Assembly: GCA_928212115.1 (NCBI GenBank)
Contig: CAKMRJ010005745.1
Span: 214,554,621 to 214,618,620 of the forward strand
Source of the DNA: Lactuca virosa
Lineage: Eukaryota; Streptophyta; Magnoliopsida; Asterales; Asteraceae
Reading direction: 5' to 3'
DNA length: 64,000 bases
Under the pieces are notes generated by a model. That model had not been told where the DNA came from, ran no database searches, and was given only the letters and a program-made list of their open reading frames with translations. Each line of letters starts with the position of its first letter. Within the stretch, counting starts at the first letter, position 1. Shown here one piece after another: positions 55,645 through 64,000 of this stretch. A program made the translations under genes and the position numbers.

Positions 55645-56811
55645 ATGCCTCCTCGTAGATCGAACAGGCGTGCAACTCCAATAACTTTGAGTCAAACTCC
55701 ACCGCCTCCTCCACAATATATTCCTGCAGCAATTCAAGCAGCAGTAAATGCGGCTGTTACGGCAGCCCTAGCACAATTCAACTCCTCTAGTACTAGCGGG
55801 AGTGGAACAAACGTGCATTCCATCCAATGTGATGCTCCTGTGCGCTCTAGAGAGTGCTTGTATAAGGACTTCACCAAATGCAAGCCCATGACCTTCAACG
55901 GAATTGGCGGAATCATTTCCCTCTCGCAATGGTTCGAGAAAACAGAGTCGATCTTCGAGATCTGCTCCTGTCCGGAAGGGAGCAAAGTTAAATTTGATGC
56001 CTACACCTTCGCGGACAGAGCCCTGACGTGGTGGAATAGCCATGTCAAGTCACTAACTCTAATAGTGGCTAATGCTATGGGCTGGGAAGCTCTGAAGGAG
56101 CTCATGATCGAGGAATACTGCCCGAGGGGCGAGGTTCAGAAACTTGAACAGAAACTGTGGAGCCTAACCATGAAGGGCTCCGACATAGTCGCATACACTG
56201 CCAAATTCAGCGATCTGGTGGCACTATGTCCGGGAATGGTCCCCACTGAGGGGAAGAAAGTTGAGAGGTACATCTGGGGGCTGGTGCCTCCATTTCAGGG
56301 GAATGTACTAGCTTCAAACCCCACTACCTTCGACAGTGTCAAGCGATTGGCACAGCGGCTCATTGATCATGGAGTCCGTACTCCGACAACAACAACAACC
56401 CTGGCTATCCCAGAACCCCCCAAAGCCGCTGACAACAAGCGAAAGTTCTGGGATAACAAGAAGAAGATCGCGGCGCAGAACTTTGCTAAAAAGCAGCAGG
56501 TCGTGGCTGTTCATGCCGCGATAGCACCTACTACTGTGCCGGTGAAGCAGTATGCTGGAAGCTTGCCTAAGTGCAACAAATGCAGCTTCCACCATAATGG
56601 ACCCTGCCGGGAAATGCAGTGCGCTAACTGCAACAGGAAGGGGCACACTGCCCGTTTCTGCAAGGCCCCGACAAGGCTAATCACCCAAGTCCCCGGAGTT
56701 GGTGTGGGCCAGGCTTGCTACGGTTGTAGCGAGGTGGGTCACTTCAAGAGGAATTGGCCGAAGGCAGGGAATGCCGGCGGATTGGGAAGAGTTTTGGCTA
56801 TAGGCCACTAG
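55645..56811 (+). pseudogene. element D gag
   Basis: MPPRRSNRRATPITLSQ starts 388 codons. A Pro-rich N terminus is followed by the retrotransposon gag domain (LSQWFEKTESIFEIC, ALTWWNSHVKSL, YTAKFSDLVALCPGMV, VERYIWGLV). Then come Cys-boxes CNKCSFHHNGPC, CANCNRKGHTARFC and CYGCSEVGHFKRNW. The last box has Trp in place of its final Cys. The frame ends at TAG 56809-56811, after which the same frame continues into protease, so gag and pol formed one ORF separated now by a single amber. Gag assembles the particle and binds RNA. Confidence 0.9.
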
Positions 56812-57468
56812 GAAACAGTAGCCGACCCTACAGTGGTCACTGGTTCGTTTCTCCTCGATAACTCATATGCATGCATACTGTTTGATAGTGGAGCGGAGAG
56901 GAGTTTCGTGAACCAGAAATTTGCTCACTTACTTAAACAACAATCACGTGCACTTAAAGAACCGTTCACTGTAGAAATGGCTAATGGAAAGATAGAGAGC
57001 ACTAACTGCATATACATAGGATGTACTCTAACTCTAGATAGCCATTCATTTCCAGTCGACCTCATGCCAGTCTCAATTAAAAGTTTTGACGTCATTATCG
57101 GCATGGATTGGTTGAGTTCTCATCGTGCCGACATCATGTGATATGAGAAAGTCGTTCGTCTTAATCTACCGTCTAGCTAAACCCTAGTGATCTACGACGA
57201 CAAACCAGGAACGAACCTTCGTATCATCTCAAACCTACAAGCCCAGAAGTACTTACGAAAGGAATGTCACGCATTCCTTGCTCATGTTGTCGATATGAGC
57301 CAAGAGACGAAAGACATAAAGAACATCCCAGAAGTACGCGACTTTCCCGACATCTTTCCAGAAGAACTACCAGGCTTACCGCCACAGCGTCAAGTCGAGT
57401 TCAGAATTGACTTAGTTTCCAGGGGCTACCCCAGTAGCCAAATCGCCCTATCGTCTAGCACCAGCTGA
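56812..57468 (+). pseudogene. element D protease and pre-RT region
   Basis: In frame with gag: VVTGSFLLDNSYACILFDSG, with the catalytic FDSGAERSFV, then DVIIGMDWLSSHRADIM and a TGA (57139-57141). It resumes as ECHAFLAHVVDMSQE and VRDFPDIFPEELPGLPP to EFRIDLVS. A frameshift follows near 57418. The aspartic protease normally cleaves the polyprotein. Confidence 0.9.
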
Positions 57469-57469
57469 T

Positions 57470-58743
57470 ATGCAGGAGCTATCCGGTCAACTTAACGAAC
57501 TGCTCAGCAAGGGATTCATTAGACCAAGCTTCTCACCCTGGGGAGCACCGGTCTTGTTTGTGAAGAAGAAAGATAGATCGTTCCATATGTGCATCAACTA
57601 CAGAGAACTTAACAAACTGACCATCAAGAATCGTTACCATCTGCCTCGCATAGACGACTTGTTCGACCAACTGCAAGGGGCAAATTTCTTTTCCAAGATC
57701 GATCTAAGATTTGGGTACCACCAGTTACGAGTATTAGAGGAGGATGTTCCGAAGACAGCCTTCCGAACTCGTTATGGACACTACGAGTTTGTAGTGATGC
57801 CATTCGGATTGACCAATGCGCCCGCAATATTCATGGACTTAATCAATAGGGTGTGCCGTCCTTAATTTGATCAGTTCGTCATTGTATTCATCGATGACAT
57901 ACTTATCTACTCTCGTAGTAAGGAAGAGCATAGTCAACAGCTGCGTAAGGTCTTAGAAACACTACGATCAGAGAAGCTTTATGCGAAGTTCTCAAAGTGC
58001 GAATTTTGGATCCGAATAGTCGAATTCTTGGGTCACGTGGTTAGTGAAGAGGGAATTCACGTGGATCCTTCTAAAATAAAGGCCATTGAGAACTGGTCAG
58101 CTCCGAAGACGCCTACAGAAATTCGTCAATTTCTAGGCCTCGCTGGCTACTATCGCAGGTTCATTTAGAACTTCACAAGGATCGCGAAACCGCCTACTAC
58201 GTTGACCAGAAAGGCGTGGCCTTTGACTGGGAAGAGAAACAAGAGAAGGCGTTCCAAACGCTGAAACGAGCCTTATGCACCGCACCGATACTATCCCTCC
58301 TAGAAGGGATAGAAGACTTCGTAGTTTATTGCGATGCATCCACCCAAGGGCTTGGTTGTGTTCTTATGCAACGAGGAAATGTCATCTCATATGCCTCAAG
58401 ACAGCTAAAGACACACGAAGTCAACTACACCACACACGATCTTGAGTTAGGAGCACTGGTATTTGCTCTGAAGATCTGGAGACACTACCTGTATGGTACG
58501 AAAAACACTATCTTTACAGACCACAAAAGCCTTCAACATATATTCGACCAGAAGGAGCTCAATATGAGACAATGACGGTGGGTCGGGCTACTCAGTGACT
58601 ACGAATGCGAAATTCGCTATCATCCCGGCAAGGCCAACGTAGTAGCTGACGCCCTAAGTCGGAAAGAATACTCTGGTCGTAGAGTCAAATCATTGACTAT
58701 GACTATCCATTCACATCTGTCCACACAAATTAAGGAGGCTCAA
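57470..58743 (+). pseudogene. element D reverse transcriptase-RNase H
   Basis: RT motifs WGAPVLFVKKKDRSFHMC, FSKIDLRFGYHQL, FGLTNAPAIFM and, after a TAA at 57863-57865, FVIVFIDDILIYS. FLGLAGYYRRFI and a TAG follow near 58166. RNase H is at 58216-58575 (VYCDASTQGLGCVL, YASRQLKTHEVNY, LELGALVFALK, FTDHKSLQHI), ending at TGA where CGA is expected. The sequence continues to VADALSRKE and stops at 58743, where a foreign LTR is inserted. Confidence 0.92.
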
Positions 58744-59219
58744 TGTGACATCCCCAAATTCACGGCCAGAAAAGACCGGTTTAATTTATGCTTTTAAAAT
58801 AATTTCAGAGTAATCATTTGATTAAAAGTGTTGCAAAATTTGTTCCCAGAAAAACATGATAAATATGTTATAAAATCATTTCCGAAGAAATGTATTTTAT
58901 TCATTTAAACCATTGGGATGTCATAGTCAATACAAAAACATAAGCATAAACAAAACTTACATTCATTTACACTAGTGATCTACTTCTCTTTTAATCTCTC
59001 AGTGTAAAGTAACTTTGTATCGATACCTGTGATACAAATAAACTGAGTGGGTCAGGCTTGGGAGCCTGGTGAGCATATAGGGTTTTCAACCCACAATAAA
59101 TAAATTTATTATGCTTAAACATCAAACAATCAACCAAATTACCCAAATTACCCATTCCAGTTATCCTCACTTTACGTCCCTAAAACAACTATCACAAGGG
59201 ACCTAGCCTAAGGATTTCC

Positions 59220-59490
59220 ATTAGGGGGACAACATTGCTTCGGAGGTTCCTCAGCAATTTATGTCAAATAAGACAACCACTAAGGTGACAACATTGCTTT
59301 CTTCAGCAATTTATGGACAACCTGACATAAAACAACCAATAAGGTGACAACATTGCTTTCCTCAGCAATTTATGTCAAACAAGACAACCAATAGGGTGAC
59401 AACATTGCTTTCCTCCGCAATTTATGTCAAATAAGGCAAACATTGGGGTGACAACATTGCTTTTCCCTCAGCAATTTATGTCAAATAGGC
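59220..59490 (-). repeat. minisatellite in LTR 58744-61411
   Basis: Five imperfect units of ~52-60 bp with GTGACAACATTGCTTTCC, CAGCAATTTATG and AGACAACCA, all inside the putative leader intron. Gypsy B's LTR has a single related unit (GCAATAAATGTCC, near 17310) at the equivalent place. Confidence 0.82.
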
Positions 59491-60296
59491 ACGAAGTCAC
59501 ATTGTCGCCAAGGTTTATACAATAGGCACTAAGTCCATAGCTCTTATTTATCGACAGTATTATTCACGGGAATCCCCCCCCTGCAATACATGTCAATGGG
59601 TTTTTAGAGTACAGCTGATGAACATATAGTTCACACACTTACAGGTTGCGAGCCTGCTAGTGTTCCATGGATCATCTAGAATAGTCCATGGTTGTTATCC
59701 ATACTCTGCTGAATGACGGGGGCCAACGTTTGGGTAAGTGATTCTCTCATAATTTCACCGCTCACCCTCAACTCATGATCTATATCACCGATCATCTCAT
59801 TTATCCAACTCATCTTTCATCACACACCAACTATTTCATCTACCCATGTTTTACCCAACATTTTTGTAGATAAAAATACATATACAGTTTAAATTATTTA
59901 GAAACCTATATAAATCATTCCTTCAACATCCATCTCAAATAAACAAACAATATATATTCACATAGCACGTATTTTATATAAAATACTTCATATCTATGTG
60001 TAAGGTGAAAGTGACTACACACTCACCTGATTTAATGATAATCGGGCAGCACTTTGTTTCCTAAAACGATCGTTTCTAATAAAACCGAGAGTTTTATTGA
60101 GAAACCGGGCTCTGCGAGGGTCGGGCTTCAAAACCAAAAAGATAAAATTTTCTGGGTCTTCGAGCACTTCGGGGCATGTTCCGGGTGTTAAAATTGATAT
60201 TGGGGCTTCGGGGGAAGTTGGAATGAAAGAAATATGGGTTTAGGGGTGTAAAATGACAAGTTTTCAAAATATACCCGGGAGGTCTCACGAGCCTTG

Positions 60297-60304
60297 TATT
60301 TATA
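60297..60304 (-). promoter_or_regulatory. TATA box, LTR 58744-61411
   Basis: Minus-strand TATAAATA. The sequence upstream (60310-60480) is GC-rich with repeated GTCCGA/TCGGAC and GAAGC motifs instead of the palindromes of gypsy B. Confidence 0.6.
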
Positions 60305-61392
60305 GGCGAGGTCCGAAGGTCGGCTGAGAAGGGTGAGTCAGCAGCGAAGGCACGAGGCAGCAGGAGGCGAACGCACGTGGCTCGGACAGGTGGCAGCAGC
60401 GAAGCTCGGACACGTCTCGCATGCGAGGCCACGCGTCAGGCTTCGGACGAGCCTCGTCACCGGGTGACTAAGCTGCTTCGGACACGGGGGTGTGCACACG
60501 CGTTGGATGTGTGAGGGCTGAGACTTCGGTTGAATCCGGAAGCGACACGCGGCTACTGTTCATGCGAGGTGACGTGGCTTTTCCGGGTGAAGCTTATCCA
60601 TGCGAAATTTCTCGAATATTGTGCCAAAATCTTCTAAAATTCATAACTTTCGCATACGAGCTCCGTTTTTGACGTTCTTTATATGCACGCGTAGGTAAAA
60701 TTACGCTCTACAACTTTTGTTTAGACTTCGTCAGCTAATTTTGAATTTAATTTTTATATTATTATTTTTAACAGACCGGGACAGGAAATCCGTTAAAAAT
60801 TCATAACTTCTTCATCCGACGTCCGTTTTCGTCTGTCTTTTTACCGTTGTACTACTATTGACGAGACCTTCGATTCTCGTTTAGGTTGTGTCGGTTAAAA
60901 ATGACTCGATCTTAAATTCGAGTTTTTAGATGTCTACTGCTAAGCTGAAACTTAGAAAAATCATAACTTCCTCATACGAAGTCAGATTTGGGCGTTCTTT
61001 TTATACATCCTCTCGGTTTAACGAACACTATGACTTTCATTTAGATCACTAAGGCTAAAAAGTAGTTTATCAAAAACTCACTTTTTACGTCATTCGGCAC
61101 CGTGCCGGTTTTGTCCCGAAACTTCGACAGGTCATAACTTCTTCGTTATAACTCGGACTTCGGTATTCTTTATATATCTGTAATCCTTGTCACGCCCACT
61201 ACAAGTTTCTTAATAGATATTAGCTTTATCTAATATTTATTTTCGACGCTTATTTTTATTCTTAATTAATTAAATCCTAATAATTAAGCATCAAACACAT
61301 AATTCACATAATATTCACATAATTCCTTTTCATTTCTTCAAAATGAGTTACAAAGGTTAACCTAGACTATTATGTAAATATTAATGTCTAGC

Positions 61393-61546
61393 CTAGAAAC
61401 ACGGCGTTACAATAAACTTGAAGCCTTGAAGCCTGAAAATATGGCGGGTGAATCCCTATAGGGATGGAAACTAGAAACACGGCGTTACAATAAACTTGAA
61501 GCCTTGAAGCCTGAAAATATGGCGGGTGAATCCCTATAGGGATGGA
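61393..61546. repeat. 78-bp tandem duplication across the LTR-host junction
   Basis: 61393-61470 is repeated at 61471-61548 with a mismatch only at the end. Each unit contains the last 19 bp of the LTR and about 57 bp of element D's pol. The duplication therefore arose after the LTR inserted. Confidence 0.92.
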
Positions 61547-62901
61547 TAAAAATTTGGAAGTCAAGGGTGGCGGAGCCTTATACCTCATGGATCGGATTTG
61601 GACACCGAGACACGGTGGTTTCAGAGACTTGGTCATGACCGAAGCGTACAACACTCGATATTCCGTCCATCCAGGTTTAGATAAGATGTATCTGGATCTC
61701 AAAAAGTTATACTGGTGGCCTAACATGAAGCAGAGAGTGCTACCTCCGTGAGCAAAGTGTCTTACTTGCGCCAAGGTTAAGGTCGAATACCATAAACCCT
61801 CAGGTTTACTCCAACAATCGGAGATACCTGAATGGAAGTGGGAGTAGATCACGATGGACTTCATAACCAAGTTGCCCAATACATCGGGTGGTCTCGATAC
61901 CATTTGGGTGATCATAGACAGGTTAACAAAGTCCGCACACTTCCTGCCTATTAAAGAGACTGACAAGATGGAGAAACTAACAAGAACCTACAGTAAGGAG
62001 ATTGTATGACTGCATGGTGTTCCCATATCCATTATCTTTGATCGAGATAGTAGATTCACTTCTAGGTTCTGGCAGTCACTACAAGGTTCCCTAGGAACTA
62101 GACTGGATATGAGCACAGCCTACCATCCACAAACCGACGGGCAAAGTGAGAGGACTATTCAAACTTTGGAAGATATGTTGCGATCATGTGTGATAGATTT
62201 TGGGAAGGCATGGGATAGTCATCTGCCCCTTGTCGAGTTCTCCTACAATAACAGTTATCACACGAGCATAAAGGCTGCTCCATTTGAAGCCCTCTATGGA
62301 CGGAAGTGCAGATCCCCTCTGTGCTGGGCTGAAGTGGGTTACACACAGTTAGCTAAAGGACGAGTTACTGACATCACTCTCACAGGTCCGGAAATCATTC
62401 GGGAAACGACAAAGAAGATCATTCAGATTCGTGAACGATTGAAAGCCTCTAGATACTGAAAGAAAAGCTACGTAGACAAAAGAAGGAAACCTTTGGAATT
62501 CCAGGTTGGCGACCGTTTTCTATTGAGGTCTCACCGGGGAAGGGCTTATAGCTTCGGAAAGCGTGGAAAGCTAAATCCAAGATACGTAGGGCCTTTCGAG
62601 ATTCTTGCTAGAATCGGCCCTGTAGCTTACAAACACAAACTACCTCACGAACTTAGTAACATACACCCTACTTTCCACGTTTTGAACTTGAAAAAGTGTC
62701 TGTCCGACGAGACTCTTGTAATCCCACTCGACGAGATCGAGATCAACGAGATCCTCAACTTCTTGGAAGACCCAGTGGAGATCATGGACCGAGAGGTCAA
62801 GCAAACGAAGCAAAGTCGTATCCCGATTGTGAAGGTTCGCTGGAATGCCAAGCGAGGACTTGAATTCACTTGGAAGCGCGAGGATCAAATGAAACTGAAA
62901 C
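61415..62901 (+). pseudogene. element D integrase and chromodomain-like C terminus
   Basis: After the LTR, RIWTPRHGGFRDLV and HPGLDKMYLDLKKLYWW begin the integrase zinc-binding module. A TGA follows near 61749, then DFITKLP, RLTKSAHF, FDRDSRFTSRFW and YHPQTDGQSERTIQ, then AAPFEALYGRKCRSPL. The 62493-62901 part has GDRFLLRSHRGR, YVGPFEIL and a C-terminal VRWNAKRGLEFTWKREDQM segment like a chromovirus chromodomain. Inner stops (near 61749, 61846, 62008, 62457) all lie in one frame. Cut at its very end by the LTR at 62902. Confidence 0.9.
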
Positions 62902-64000
62902 TGTGACATCCCCTAATTTCTTGGCCAGAAAAGACCGATTTCGTTTATGCTTTTTAAAATAAAACCAGAGTAATCCTTTTAAAAGGTGTTGCGGAATTTG
63001 TTCCCATAAAAAACATGATAATTATATTATCAAATCATTTCTGAAGAAATGTATTCTATTCACTTAAACCATTGGGATGTCATTGTCAATACATAAACAT
63101 AAGCATAAACAGAACTTACACTCACTTACACTAGTGATCTACATCTCTTTTAATCTCTCAGTGTAAAGTAACTTCGGATCGATACCTGTGATACAAACAA
63201 AACCGAGTGGGTCAGGCTTGGGGCGCCTGGTGAGCATATAGGTTTTCAAACCCACAATAAATAATTTATATGCTTAAACATCAAACAATCACCCAATTAC
63301 CCAATCCCCATTATCTTATTTATTTCTTAAGGATTTACCCTAAGAATCAATCTCAATCTCACTCATCCTAAGGATTCATCCTAAGGAATAGCCGAAGTCC
63401 ATCGCTGCCAAGGTTCATACAACAGGCACTACGTCACATAGTCGCCAGGGTTTTATACAATAGCACTACGTCTCATAGTCGCCAAGGTTTATACAATAGG
63501 CACTACGTCTCATAGTCGCCAGGGTTTATACAATAGCACTACGTCTCATAGTCGCGAAGTTTATACAATAGGCACTACGTCTCATAGTCGCCATGGTTTA
63601 CTCAATAGACCTCTCGTCATTCTATCACACACCAACTATCTACCCATGTTTTACCCAACATATTTGTAGATAAAAATACATATACAGTTTAAAACTTGTA
63701 TAAAACATCAATTCAACAGTCACCTCAATAAAACATTAATATAATTACCGTAGCACGTATTTTATATAAAATACTTCATATTTAGGTGTAAGATGAAGTG
63801 ACTATACACTCACTTGATTTGATGAAAATCGGCAGCAATTCGTTTCCTAAAACGTTCGTTTCTAATAAACCGGGAGTTTTATTCAGAAACCGGGCTCTGC
63901 GAGGGTCGGGCTTCGAAACCGAAAAGATAAATTTAAACGGGCTTCTCGCTCTTCATGGCGTATTCCGGGGGTTATAAATCGATACCGGGGCTTTGGGGAA
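62902..64000 (-). repeat. second LTR of the same family, continuing past the window
   Basis: TGTGACATCCCC start and the same order as 58744-61411. The acceptor ATCACAG|GTATCGAT ends at 63186 and the donor AA|GTGAGT begins at 63813. The site in D is preceded by GAAAC (62897-62901). Whether it is solo or the 3' LTR of a full element cannot be seen. Confidence 0.85.
63395..63610 (-). repeat. minisatellite in LTR 62902
   Basis: Six imperfect units of ~37-40 bp, CATAGTCGCCAAGGTTTATA followed by CAATAGGCACTACGTC, inside the putative leader intron. Two such phrases occur once in the sister LTR at about 59487-59545, so the array expanded from a different sub-unit there. Confidence 0.85.

Larger units (their letters stand above)
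58744..61411 (-). repeat. gypsy-type LTR inserted in element D (2668 bp)
   Basis: The plus strand starts TGTGACATCCCC and ends GGCGTTACA, as in gypsy B. It has no internal region of its own, so it is a solo LTR. D's coding sequence resumes at 61415. The flanks CTCAA (58739-58743) and ATAAA (61412-61416) match at three of five positions. TATA is at 60297-60304. U3 units begin near 60640, 60797, 60957 and 61130. Donor CAG|GTGAGT at 60026 and acceptor ATCACAG|GTATCGAT ending at 59027 outline a 1000-nt leader intron. Confidence 0.88.
51372..62901 (+). mobile_element. Ty3/gypsy chromovirus-like element D with extra 5' ORF
   Basis: LTR (51372-53924), tRNA-Met primer site, an additional ORF (54633-55127), gag, PR, RT, RNase H, integrase and a chromodomain-like C terminus, all on the plus strand. 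A 2.67-kb LTR splits it between RNase H and integrase (58744-61411), and another LTR cuts its end at 62902, so its own 3' LTR is not seen. Many stops show it is old, and both foreign LTRs arrived after it. Confidence 0.9.

Noticed and set aside
61388..61966. 192-codon minus-strand ORF with an internal peptide repeat
   Set aside because: Antisense to element D integrase; the repeat is the 78-bp DNA duplication read through.
63395..63610. Second regularly spaced repeat series
   Set aside because: Same reasoning: it is a tandem minisatellite within an LTR, not CRISPR.

Overview
The window is repeat-rich plant nuclear DNA. Coding signals are split by GT/AG introns, and LTR retrotransposons of the Ty3/gypsy and Ty1/copia types are nested inside one another. 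hAT and Stowaway-like DNA elements lie between them. Two host genes with plant homologues are present: a VAP27-type ER membrane protein and an OWL1/DNAJC11-type J-domain protein. The LTR sequences carry families of short palindromes (ACTCGTCGAGT, GTACGCCCAGCGTAC) that I associate with Asteraceae genomes of the lettuce type. That taxonomic guess is inference only.

Layout. 1-5951: a minus-strand gypsy element (A) whose LTR is preceded by a scrap of another copy, so it is a tandem remnant. 5952-26973: an old minus-strand copia element. It has a long 3' region, RT/RNase H, integrase and gag pieces, and a 343-bp LTR at 26631-26973. It is interrupted by a solo LTR (10852-12815) and by a complete gypsy element B (16798-26609), which has two ~2.45-kb LTRs and a perfect 5-bp target duplication. 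The copia element itself sits in a Transposase_28-like gene remnant (26974-27454). 28285-29690: a plus-strand copia fragment split by a 597-bp hAT-type MITE.

30824-38386 is the gene island: VAP27 (8 exons) and OWL1 (13 exons), both on the minus strand. OWL1 has a MITE in its last intron and two apparent single-base insertions in exons 8 and 9. 38736-44040 holds MITEs, a truncated plus-strand LTR, AT-rich degenerate repeats and a SINE-like insertion. 44041-48089 is a 4-kb hAT element with a decayed transposase. 50195-64000 is a partial solo LTR cut by plus-strand gypsy element D, which has an additional ORF before gag. D is itself interrupted by two LTRs of another family (58744-61411, and 62902 to the window edge).

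The most interesting pattern is in the LTRs. Several families in both orientations share one architecture. U3 contains diverged units of about 160 bp. Clusters of family-specific short palindromes lie next to the TATA box. A strong splice donor (G|GTGAGT) follows, and a pyrimidine-rich CAG|GT acceptor lies near the LTR end. The interval between donor and acceptor looks like a leader intron, and in most families it carries a family-specific minisatellite. The splicing interpretation is inferred from sequence alone.
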